From CAYZEZ01 sp964477295 (GTDB lineage Bacteria; Bacteroidota; Bacteroidia; Bacteroidales; SM23-62): a stretch of DNA of 14,807 nucleotides. Below the pieces are notes generated by a model, which saw only the letters and a program-made list of their open reading frames with translations, made no database searches and had not been told where the DNA came from. The stretch spans positions 1 through 14,807 of the forward strand of contig CAYZEZ010000107.1 of NCBI GenBank assembly GCA_964477295.1, written 5' to 3'. A program made the position numbers and the translations under genes. This document shows, piece after piece, positions 1-7,205 of the stretch (within the stretch, counting starts at the first letter, position 1; each line of letters opens with the position of its first letter).

Positions 1-139
1 ATCTGGTTGCAAAAAGCTCAAAGCAAGCAACTGCCGGTCAATAGTTACAAACTGGATCTCTGCCGGGTACCAGCCAGTGAGTTAGTCCGTTAAACGACTT
101 AATTTAGAAAGTATCTATTGAACCTACACCACATTACAT
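1..139. other. Left-edge non-coding stretch, possible tail of an upstream gene
   Basis: Frame 1 on the plus strand is open from the window edge to a TAA at 91-93 (about 30 residues, ending VPASELVR). It could be the 3' end of a gene that starts outside the window. The peptide matches no family I recognise, and an open frame of this length is expected by chance, so I do not call it a gene. Nothing else coding or structured is visible before the inverted repeat at 140. Confidence 0.3.
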
Positions 140-164
140 TAATTGTCTTTTAAACAGACAATTA
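140..164. promoter_or_regulatory. Perfect 9-bp inverted repeat upstream of aprB
   Basis: TAATTGTCT (140-148) and AGACAATTA (156-164) are exact reverse complements separated by seven bases (TTTAAAC). The repeat lies about 115 bp upstream of the preferred aprB start. It is AT-rich with no T-tract after it, so it does not resemble an intrinsic terminator. A dyad of this size and spacing suits a homodimeric regulator, which would make it a candidate operator for the apr-qmo operon. That role is inference; only the symmetry is seen. Confidence 0.45.
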
Positions 165-191
165 CACCTCCTAACCCAATTCTCCTCCCCC

Positions 192-222
192 CGACTCACG
201 ACTCCCAACTCACGACTCACGA
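192..222. repeat. 7-bp tandem repeat, unit CGACTCA, four copies
   Basis: Consecutive 7-mers read CGACTCA (192), CGACTCC (199), CAACTCA (206) and CGACTCA (213), followed by CGA. Two units differ from the consensus by one base each. The array sits in the leader between the inverted repeat at 140-164 and the aprB start. It shares its 7-bp period with three other intergenic repeat patches in this window. Confidence 0.75.
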
Positions 223-245
223 TATGTATTTTCTTTTGAATTGGC

Positions 246-253
246 TATGTTTG
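246..253 (+). promoter_or_regulatory. Candidate Bacteroidota -7 promoter element for apr-qmo
   Basis: TATGTTTG fits the TAnnTTTG consensus described for the -7 box of the main sigma factor in Bacteroidota. It would place transcription initiation roughly 20 nt before the aprB ATG at 281. No clear TTTG-like -33 box is present at the usual spacing; the nearest TTTG (235-238) is too close. This is a partial motif match only. Confidence 0.35.
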
Positions 254-280
254 TACACATCACTATTAATACCTGATTCC

Positions 281-718
281 ATGCCAAGTTTTGTGATTAC
301 CGAGAAATGTGACGGTTGTAAGGCACTCGACAAAACTGCCTGTCAGTATATATGTCCCAATGACCTGATGCTTCTGGATAAAGAAACCGGCAAGGCATAC
401 AACCGGGCCCCTGAGATGTGCTGGGAATGCTACAATTGTGTTAAGATTTGTCCAACCCAGGCCATTGAAGTAAGGGGTTATGCCGACTTCATGCCACTTG
501 GAGGTGTAGTCCAGCCACTCAGAAGTTCAGATGCTATTATGTGGTCGGTTAAATTCAGGGATGGACAGGTTAAAAGATTTAAATTCCCAACCCGTACAAC
601 ACCTGAAGGATCGGCCCAGCCGGATGCCGGCTTTGAAACCGGTACGGATGACCTGAGCAACCCAACGCTACGAACCGAACCGGGTTCTGCCGGTATAGAT
701 GATTTACCAAAATTATAA
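281..718 (+). CDS. aprB: Adenylylsulfate reductase, beta (iron-sulfur) subunit AprB
   Basis: AprB is the cytoplasmic ferredoxin-like subunit that feeds electrons to, or takes them from, the FAD of AprA during interconversion of APS with sulfite and AMP. The 145-residue product starts MPSFVITEKCDGC. It carries two four-cysteine sets for [4Fe-4S] clusters: Cys10, 13, 21, 25 (CxxCx7CxxxCP, the family-typical spacing) and Cys47, 50, 53, 57 (CWECYNCVKICP). The following ADFMPLGG and RFKFPTRTTPEGS motifs are characteristic of AprB, whose C-terminal tail wraps the alpha subunit in known structures. The tail here is short; AprB proteins are usually around 145-167 residues. The ATG at 281 was chosen because family members begin just before this first cysteine motif, although the frame stays open upstream with an in-frame ATG at 224. 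aprA begins 3 nt after the stop. Confidence 0.95.
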   Translation: MPSFVITEKCDGCKALDKTACQYICPNDLMLLDKETGKAYNRAPEMCWECYNCVKICPTQAIEVRGYADFMPLGGVVQPLRSSDAIMWSVKFRDGQVKRFKFPTRTTPEGSAQPDAGFETGTDDLSNPTLRTEPGSAGIDDLPKL

Positions 719-721
719 ACT

Positions 722-2611
722 ATGTCGATCAGCAATCAATTTGAGACCGTTGAGGTCCATACCGATTTTCTTATACTTGGAGGGGGCATGGCCGCATGCG
801 GAGCAGCTTATGAAGCAGCTCACTGGGCAAAACAGCACAACCTGAAAGTCACCCTGGTCGATAAGGCATCGATGGACCGTTCAGGTGCTGTAGCGATGGG
901 ATTATCTGCCATTAACATGTATATCGGACTTAAAGAGCAATCCAATACCATCCAGGACTATGTAAAATATGTGAAGAACGACCTGATGGGGATTGCAAGG
1001 GATGACCTGGTGGCCAATATAGCAAGGCATGTTGATTCATCTGTTCACCTTTTTGAAAAGTGGGGACTCCCTATCTGGAAGGATGATGAAGGTAAATACA
1101 TCAACGAGGGAAGGTGGCAGATCATGATCCATGGTGAATCATATAAAACAATTGTAGCAGAAGCGGCAAAAAATGCACTCTCTGAACTGGGAGAGAACGG
1201 AGAATATTACGAACGGATCTTTATCATTGAACCGCTGATGAGCGGCGATCGATGTACAGGTGCAGTTGGTTTCAGTGTGAGGGAAAATAAATTCTACATT
1301 TTTCATGCTAAAAGTGTACTCGCTGCCATGGGAGGTGCTGTTCATGTGTTTAAACCTCGTTCAGTTGGTGAGGGACTGGGCAGATCGTGGTACCCGCCGT
1401 TTAACTCCGGAGCAAGTGCATACTTTACCCTCAAAGCCGGTGCCGAAATGACCTGCCAGGAAGTTAGGTTCGTCCCGGTGCGGTTTAAGGATGCCTATGG
1501 ACCTGTAGGCGCATGGTTCCTGTTGTTCCAGGCAAAAGCCACCAATGCTAAAAATGAAGAATACATGGTAACACGGGCTGCGGAACTCGAGAAGTGGACG
1601 CCTTACGGAACCTCCAAACCCATTCCAACCAATCTCAGAAATCATTTGATGATGATAGAAGTGGAAGAAGGGAACCACCCGATCTTTATGAGGACCGATG
1701 AAGCCATTAAAAATATTGTTAACCAGTTTGACGACGAAAAGGAAGCCAGGCGGAAGCTAAAACACCTTGAGTCGGAGGCGTGGGAAGATTTTCTTGATAT
1801 GACGGTCAGCCAGGCACTACTATGGGCATCTACCAATGTAAAACCTGAAGAAACACCTTCAGAGATAGCAGCCTGTGAACCCTATTTCATCAGCTCTCAT
1901 TCAGGAGCATCGGGCGCCTGGGTTAGCGGACCGGAAGATATGGCCCCGGAAAATTACAAATGGGGATATGAGCAGATGACTACTATTAAAGGATTATTTG
2001 CTGCCGGTGATGCGTCCGGGGCTTCCAGTCATAAGTTCTCATCCGGATCCTTTACCGAAGGACGAATAGCAGCTAAATCGGCCATTCGGTTCTGTGTTGA
2101 ACACCCTGAAGCCGGGAATACAGAGCTAAACATCGAAGAACTTAAGGAAATGGTTTTCAAGCCCATGCAGCTGTTTGAGAATCACAATGAATACACACAG
2201 GATAAAAATATTAATCCCCATTACCTGAAACCCCAGATGTTCATGTTCAGGCTGCAGAAGATTATGGATGAGTATGCAGGGGGAGTTTCAAATCATTTTA
2301 AAACCTCAAAAGCACTTCTGGAGAAAGGTCTTGATAACCTGCAGTTGTTAAAGGAAGATTCTGAGAAACTTGCCGCAGAGGACACCCATGAGCTCATGCG
2401 CTGCTGGGAAAATGTGCACAGGATGTGGCAGGCAGAATCGCATATCCGTACGATGCTCTTCAGGGAAGAAACAAGGTGGCCCGGGTATTATTTCAGGAGT
2501 GACTTCCCGGAGATGAAGCAGGATTGGAAATGTTTTGCCAATTGCCGGTGGGATCCTGATCAGGATTCATGGGAGATGCTCAGGAAAGAGGTGATTGATA
2601 TGGTGGAATAA
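722..2611 (+). CDS. aprA: Adenylylsulfate reductase, alpha (FAD) subunit AprA
   Basis: AprA is the catalytic flavoprotein of dissimilatory-type APS reductase, in the fumarate-reductase/succinate-dehydrogenase flavoprotein superfamily. The 629 residues are close to the family's usual length of roughly 630-670. The dinucleotide-binding GGGMAACGAAYEA begins at residue 20. The AprA-specific GRWQIMIHGESYK lies at 130-142. SSHSGASGAWVSGPED contains His393, which I take as the counterpart of the active-site His of characterised AprA enzymes, judged without an alignment. GLFAAGDASG followed by GASSHKFSSGSFTEGR (433-448) is the usual C-terminal FAD-domain signature. These motifs separate it from succinate dehydrogenase and L-aspartate oxidase. 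It follows aprB by 3 nt, the usual heterodimer gene order. No internal stop or frameshift is seen. Confidence 0.96.
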   Translation: MSISNQFETVEVHTDFLILGGGMAACGAAYEAAHWAKQHNLKVTLVDKASMDRSGAVAMGLSAINMYIGLKEQSNTIQDYVKYVKNDLMGIARDDLVANIARHVDSSVHLFEKWGLPIWKDDEGKYINEGRWQIMIHGESYKTIVAEAAKNALSELGENGEYYERIFIIEPLMSGDRCTGAVGFSVRENKFYIFHAKSVLAAMGGAVHVFKPRSVGEGLGRSWYPPFNSGASAYFTLKAGAEMTCQEVRFVPVRFKDAYGPVGAWFLLFQAKATNAKNEEYMVTRAAELEKWTPYGTSKPIPTNLRNHLMMIEVEEGNHPIFMRTDEAIKNIVNQFDDEKEARRKLKHLESEAWEDFLDMTVSQALLWASTNVKPEETPSEIAACEPYFISSHSGASGAWVSGPEDMAPENYKWGYEQMTTIKGLFAAGDASGASSHKFSSGSFTEGRIAAKSAIRFCVEHPEAGNTELNIEELKEMVFKPMQLFENHNEYTQDKNINPHYLKPQMFMFRLQKIMDEYAGGVSNHFKTSKALLEKGLDNLQLLKEDSEKLAAEDTHELMRCWENVHRMWQAESHIRTMLFREETRWPGYYFRSDFPEMKQDWKCFANCRWDPDQDSWEMLRKEVIDMVE

Positions 2612-2622
2612 AATACTTTAAC

Positions 2623-2646
2623 TGCGGGTTGCGGGTTACCTGGCAA
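2623..2646. repeat. Short 7-bp repeat patch between aprA and qmoA
   Basis: Two adjacent copies of TGCGGGT (2623-2629 and 2630-2636) are followed by TACCTGGCAA (2637-2646). That ten-base word recurs exactly in the 14-bp array at the right end of the window. The patch fills half of the only sizeable gap (49 nt) within the apr-qmo cluster. It has no dyad and no T-tract to suggest a terminator. Confidence 0.55.
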
Positions 2647-2660
2647 TTTTAATTAATTGT

Positions 2661-3920
2661 ATGAACCATAATTCTTCAAACAATACGGATCAAATTCCAA
2701 CCCTCGTAATTGGTGGCGGGATGGCTGGTATTACTGTAGCAGTTGAATTGGCTGAAATAGGTAATAAAGTTATCCTGGTCGAGAAGCTGCCTTACATTGG
2801 AGGCCAGGTAGCCCGAATGAATGAATATTTCCCGAAGTTGTGTCCTCCCTGGTGTGGTCTCGAGATCAATTTTAGACGCATCAGGAACAATCCTTTGATC
2901 CGGGTTATAACCAATACTGAAGTGGAGAATATAACCGGCGGACCTGGTGACTTCACGGTAACTATGATGAGTAGGCCTGAACTGGTTACAGGTGATTGCA
3001 CTGGTTGTGGGGATTGTTCTGAGGTATGTCCGGTTTCAGCACCCGATCCGTTCAATTATGGTATGACCAACCGCAGGGCCATCGCCCTTCCACATGAGCT
3101 GGCTTACCCTTCCCGGTATAATATTGATGAAACGTCGTGCAGGAAAGAGGATTGTGCAAAATGTGTGGAGGCTTGTAAGTTTAAGGCCATAAACCTTTCA
3201 GCCCGGGCCCAGCAACAGGAAATCCATGCAGGACATGTTATGTTTTGCACAGGATGGGAATCGTATGATGCAACAAACCTGACGGATATTTCCCCGGAAA
3301 AGTCTCCCGATATCATTACCAACGTTATGATGGAAAGGCTGGGTGCGCCAAACGGGCCTACTGAAGGTAAGATATTGCGGCCTTCTGATCAGCAACCGGC
3401 AAAATCGGTTGCTTTTATACAGTGCGCGGGATCAAGGGATGAAAATCACCAGCGCTATTGTTCTGCAGTCTGTTGTTCGGCTTCACTCAAACAAGCATTG
3501 TACTTTATCCGGCAAGATGATGAAAACAGGGCCGATATCTTTTATATCGATTTGAGGGTGACAGGAAGAAATGAGGATTTTCTTGCAGCTGTACAGGATA
3601 AGGAACAGGTCCGGCTGATCAAAGGGAAACCGGTGAAAGTTGAAATTCAGGATAACAAATTACAGGTTGAGGTAGAAGATATTCTGTCGGGAAGGAAAAT
3701 TCATAACAACTATGACCTTGTTGTTCTGGCTATGGGCATCACTCCAAACATTCCGGATCTCTCCGGTATCACGACCGATCAGGATGGATTTATCGATAAA
3801 AACCAATTACAAAATGGTTTTTCTGCCGGCGGATGCTGTACCGATCCGAAAGATGTGGCATCCACTGTGCGGGAATCCACTGGATTGGTAATCAATGCAT
3901 TGAATATCAATACGGAATGA
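2661..3920 (+). CDS. qmoA: Quinone-interacting membrane-bound oxidoreductase subunit QmoA
   Basis: QmoA is a soluble HdrA-like flavoprotein of the QmoABC complex, which links the menaquinone pool to AprBA at the cytoplasmic face of the membrane. The 419-residue protein opens with an FAD-binding LVIGGGMAG (15-23) and the QmoA/HdrA-type FPKLCPPWCGLEINF. A CxxCxxCxxxCP set at Cys113, 116, 119, 123 and a CX4CX2CX3C set at Cys160, 165, 168, 172 can bind iron-sulfur clusters. A second nucleotide-binding half ends in a GFSAGGCCTDPKDV motif near the C-terminus, as in HdrA-type flavoproteins. The start ATG at 2661 precedes the Rossmann strand by about ten residues. The stop overlaps the qmoB start (ATGA), implying coupled translation. 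HdrA itself is excluded by gene context and by the separate qmoB partner. Confidence 0.92.
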   Translation: MNHNSSNNTDQIPTLVIGGGMAGITVAVELAEIGNKVILVEKLPYIGGQVARMNEYFPKLCPPWCGLEINFRRIRNNPLIRVITNTEVENITGGPGDFTVTMMSRPELVTGDCTGCGDCSEVCPVSAPDPFNYGMTNRRAIALPHELAYPSRYNIDETSCRKEDCAKCVEACKFKAINLSARAQQQEIHAGHVMFCTGWESYDATNLTDISPEKSPDIITNVMMERLGAPNGPTEGKILRPSDQQPAKSVAFIQCAGSRDENHQRYCSAVCCSASLKQALYFIRQDDENRADIFYIDLRVTGRNEDFLAAVQDKEQVRLIKGKPVKVEIQDNKLQVEVEDILSGRKIHNNYDLVVLAMGITPNIPDLSGITTDQDGFIDKNQLQNGFSAGGCCTDPKDVASTVRESTGLVINALNINTE

Positions 3921-6061
3921 CAGAAGGATCAAATAATATTGGGGTTTATATTTGTACGGGCTGTAATATTGGCCAGGCTATCAATACGGATAGCCTGGAG
4001 AGGATCGCAGGTGAATATTCTTCTGTTAAGCAATGTAAAAAAAATGAAATCCTGTGCAGTAAAGAGTCCTGTCAGAATATTTCCGATGATATCATTAATG
4101 AGTCCCTGGAAAAAGTTGTGATCGTTGCTTGCTCCCACAGGGTGGAGACTGCTGCATTCAGGTTTGATAAAATATATACTGAGCGGGTTAACCTTCGTGA
4201 AGGTGTTGCCTGGATCATGGAACCGGGGGAGGAAGATACCCAGGTAGCCGCTGAGGATTATATGCGAATGGGTATTGAGCGGACCGTTAATTCGAAAAAT
4301 CCTGAACCATATTTTTTAGAGGTGCCATCCTCTGACATACTTGTACTGGGAGGTGGCATTACAGGGATCCAGAGCGCGTTGGAAGCTTCCCGGGCAGGAT
4401 ACAGCGTACACCTGGTTGAAAAGGAGGATTCTCCAGGTGGCTGGTTAAATCGCTTGAATAATATCATTCCCATCCCGGGGAATCCAAAAACAAATCCTCA
4501 GGAATTTCTTCAGGATAAGCTGGATAGGCTGGACTCATCAGATAGAATCAACCTACTCACTTCCTCCGAGGTTGAATCTATTGAAGGGGAACCGGGCCGG
4601 TTCTCCGTTAAAATCATTCACGACGGGAAAAAAACAGATCTGACAGTCGGTTCAGTTATCCTGGCCAATGGCTGGAAACCATACGATGCCAGCAAACTTA
4701 CTCCGCTGGGATATGATAAACAGCAGGATATCATCACCCAGATCGAGCTGGAAGAGATGGCTAAAAATGGAAAAATCGCAAAGCCATCCGATGGTAGAAT
4801 ACCCGATAATATCCTGTTTATCCAGTGTGCTGGCTCCAGGGATACCAACCACCTCCCCTATTGTTCTAATGTATGCTGCCTGACTACCCTTAAACAGGCA
4901 CTATATATAAGAGAGAATTATCCCGATTCGAATGTTTTCATCATCTACAAAGACATAAGGACACCCGGGAAGAACGAACAATATTACCAGGAGGTGCAGC
5001 GCGATAACAGGATCTTCATGACGAAAGGAATGGTGTCATCGGTTGAGCTGGTCGACGGTGATCAGTTTCGGATTACCGTTGATGAATCGCTGTTTGATGA
5101 TCAGTTAAGGATATCTGCTGACCTGGTCGTTGCTGCCACCGGGATGGTCCCCAATGCATCAGAGGATCTCCATTTGCAATACAGGAAAGGTGAAGGATTG
5201 CCGGAACGCAAATATGGGTTCCCGGATTCTCATTTTATTTGCTTCCCATATGAAACGCAGCGTACGGGGATTTATGCGGCCGGATCGGTGAGGATACCAC
5301 AGGGGATCCAGGATTGTATGGATGATGCTTCGGGAGCTGTAGTAAAAGCCATCCAGTGTATTGAAAGCGTTAAAAGAGGGGAAGCGGTTCATCCGAGGTC
5401 GGGTGATCAGAGTTTCCCTGACCTGTTCATGTCGCGTTGTACCGATTGCAAGCGATGCACCGAAGAATGTCCTTTTGGCACATACGATGAAACGGAAAAA
5501 GGCACCCCGTTGCCCCATCCGGCAAGGTGCAGGAGGTGTGGGATATGCATGGGATCCTGTCCGGAAAGGATTATCAATTTCGACGATTATTCTATCCATG
5601 CTGTCTCATCGATGATCAAGGCTGTTTCCATGCCGGATGAATTTGAGGAGAAACCGAGGATCCTGGCCTTTATTTGTGAAAACGATGCATATCCCGCATT
5701 TGATATAGCCGCCCTGCACAGGATTAAGATCAGCCCTTATCTGAGAATAATACCAGTCCGTTGCATCGGATCGATTAATAAAATCTGGCTTTCGGATGCC
5801 CTGTCTGCCGGGTTTGACGGGATTTTGCAGATTGGTTGTAAGCCCGGGGACAATTATCAGTGTCATTTCATCACCGGAAGTGAGCTGATGGAGACACGCT
5901 CGGAAAATATCCAGGAAACACTTCAAACGATGATGCTCGAGCCGGAGCGAATACATACTGAGTTCCTGGAGATAGATGAATATAAACGCATCCCGAAAAT
6001 AATAGAAGATTATTTGGAGGTGATTGAAGCCATCGGTCCCAATCCGTTTAAAGACATGTAA
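3917..6061 (+). CDS. qmoB: Quinone-interacting membrane-bound oxidoreductase subunit QmoB
   Basis: QmoB is the second HdrA-like flavoprotein of QmoABC, with an added MvhD-like domain. The 714 residues contain, in order: an HdrA N-terminal region (CTGCN at 13-17, SHRVETAAF further on); an FAD domain starting DILVLGGGITG (140-150); IQCAGSRD and YCSNVCC motifs; and a two-cluster ferredoxin domain with Cys508, 511, 514, 518 and Cys538, 541, 544, 548. From about residue 580 comes an MvhD/FrhD-type domain with Cys587, 616, 641 and 649. The C-terminus ends GPNPFKDM, typical of QmoB. The ATG at 3917 overlaps the qmoA TGA. The frame stays open to an ATG at 3833, but those 28 residues lie wholly inside qmoA and are not QmoB-like. 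The stop overlaps the qmoC ATG by one base (TAATG). Confidence 0.93.
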   Translation: MTEGSNNIGVYICTGCNIGQAINTDSLERIAGEYSSVKQCKKNEILCSKESCQNISDDIINESLEKVVIVACSHRVETAAFRFDKIYTERVNLREGVAWIMEPGEEDTQVAAEDYMRMGIERTVNSKNPEPYFLEVPSSDILVLGGGITGIQSALEASRAGYSVHLVEKEDSPGGWLNRLNNIIPIPGNPKTNPQEFLQDKLDRLDSSDRINLLTSSEVESIEGEPGRFSVKIIHDGKKTDLTVGSVILANGWKPYDASKLTPLGYDKQQDIITQIELEEMAKNGKIAKPSDGRIPDNILFIQCAGSRDTNHLPYCSNVCCLTTLKQALYIRENYPDSNVFIIYKDIRTPGKNEQYYQEVQRDNRIFMTKGMVSSVELVDGDQFRITVDESLFDDQLRISADLVVAATGMVPNASEDLHLQYRKGEGLPERKYGFPDSHFICFPYETQRTGIYAAGSVRIPQGIQDCMDDASGAVVKAIQCIESVKRGEAVHPRSGDQSFPDLFMSRCTDCKRCTEECPFGTYDETEKGTPLPHPARCRRCGICMGSCPERIINFDDYSIHAVSSMIKAVSMPDEFEEKPRILAFICENDAYPAFDIAALHRIKISPYLRIIPVRCIGSINKIWLSDALSAGFDGILQIGCKPGDNYQCHFITGSELMETRSENIQETLQTMMLEPERIHTEFLEIDEYKRIPKIIEDYLEVIEAIGPNPFKDM

Positions 6062-7152
6062 TGATAGATGTTCAGCCCGATATATCATTCATCGAAGAAC
6101 TTCAGCGGTCATCCCGGTCGCCGTTGAGCACATGCATGCAATGCGGTGCATGCACAGCGTCTTGTGCACTTTCAGCCGATCAGGATGTATTTCCGCGCAA
6201 ACAGATGATCATGGCGGCATGGGGGATGAAGGGCCGGCTGATGGGTGATCCGTGGGTCTGGGCGTGCCACCAGTGTGGTGATTGCACCGTAACGTGCCCT
6301 CGCCAGGTCCGGCCGGGTGATATATTGTCTGCCCTTCGCCAGGCCCAGTACAGGCATTATTCGAGGCCCCGTTTCCTGGCGGGTTGGATGCAGGATATCA
6401 CTTTTCTGCCTCTGTTGATAGCCTTTCCGATGATCATTATCAGCCTGATTCTGTTTCTTGCAGGATCAATATACCTGCCGGAGGGGCCCGTGGATTATTC
6501 TGCATTTTTTCCGCATGGCTGGCTGAATGGATCATTTACAATCCTGTTTTTGCTCTGTGTTTCCGGGCTGGTCACCGGGATCAGGGCATACTGGAAAAAT
6601 ATGGCTGCGAGCCAGGCCCCTGAGGGTATAAAAAAAATCAGGTTGAGGGAAATATGGAATGTGATCCGATCCATAATTCTTCATAAAGATTTTAATGAAT
6701 GCACTGAAAACAAGAGCCGTTCGTGGTCACATCTACTCGTATTTTACGGGTTTATCCTTCTGTTGTTTGTGACTTTTTTTGCAATACTATCTACTCTGTT
6801 TTTCAATTATCCATTGTCCTTTTTAAATCCAATAAAAATTGCAGGGAACACTGGGGCTGTTATGCTTATTGTTGGCACCACTACAATGATTATCAGCCGG
6901 CTGAGAAAAAATGGACAGCAAAAGTCCCATTATTCCGACTGGTTTTTCCTGGTTTCATTCTGGTTGCTGACAATTTCAGGGATTGTGGTTGAAGCAGCCA
7001 GGTTCCTGGACTGGGGGGCTGCCTATCATCTCTATTTTTCACACCTGGTATTGGTTTGGATGATCCTTTTGTACCTCCCCTACACCAAATTTGCCCATAT
7101 TTTATACCGGACCGTTGCGCTGATTTTCACCAGGAGTGTCAGCACGAAATAA
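6061..7152 (+). CDS. qmoC: Quinone-interacting membrane-bound oxidoreductase subunit QmoC
   Basis: QmoC anchors the complex and exchanges electrons with menaquinone. It fuses an HdrC-like iron-sulfur domain to an HdrE/NarI-like cytochrome b domain. The 363 residues show CMQCGACTASC (Cys25, 28, 31, 35) and CHQCGDCTVTCP (Cys69, 72, 75, 79), two [4Fe-4S] sites. After about residue 105 come roughly six hydrophobic segments. Histidines in or beside them (SWSHLLVFYGF, YHLYFSHLVLVW, KFAHILYR) are candidate heme b ligands. The first cluster lacks the proline after the fourth Cys. At 363 residues it is at the short end for the family. It is the last gene of the apr-qmo cluster; a 53-nt gap with no clear terminator separates it from the next gene. 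Confidence 0.93.
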   Translation: MIDVQPDISFIEELQRSSRSPLSTCMQCGACTASCALSADQDVFPRKQMIMAAWGMKGRLMGDPWVWACHQCGDCTVTCPRQVRPGDILSALRQAQYRHYSRPRFLAGWMQDITFLPLLIAFPMIIISLILFLAGSIYLPEGPVDYSAFFPHGWLNGSFTILFLLCVSGLVTGIRAYWKNMAASQAPEGIKKIRLREIWNVIRSIILHKDFNECTENKSRSWSHLLVFYGFILLLFVTFFAILSTLFFNYPLSFLNPIKIAGNTGAVMLIVGTTTMIISRLRKNGQQKSHYSDWFFLVSFWLLTISGIVVEAARFLDWGAAYHLYFSHLVLVWMILLYLPYTKFAHILYRTVALIFTRSVSTK

Positions 7153-7205
7153 GATTAATAATTATCATAACACCTTGATTAACATTTATATCAAATAATT
7201 TACAG

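Noticed and set aside
1..93. C-terminal end of sat (ATP sulfurylase) at the left edge
   Set aside because: sat would be a logical neighbour of aprBA, but the 30 visible residues show no ATP sulfurylase feature, so it cannot be claimed.
192..222. Direct repeats as iterons of a replication origin
   Set aside because: The units are only 7 bp with no DnaA-box or Rep gene nearby, and similar repeats occur at other intergenic sites in the window.
722..2611. AprA as fumarate reductase, succinate dehydrogenase or L-aspartate oxidase
   Set aside because: The GRWQIMIHGESYK and HSGASGAWVSGPED motifs and the AprB-type neighbour are specific to APS reductase.
3833..3916. Upstream start for qmoB adding 28 residues
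   Set aside because: The extension lies entirely inside qmoA and is unlike QmoB N-termini. The ATG at 3917 overlapping the qmoA stop is the expected coupled start.
5159..6088. Two long minus-strand frames (5159-5599 and 5606-6088) opposite qmoB
   Set aside because: They lie antisense to well-supported QmoB motifs, show no family features and are rich in Arg, Ile and Pro as shadow frames often are.
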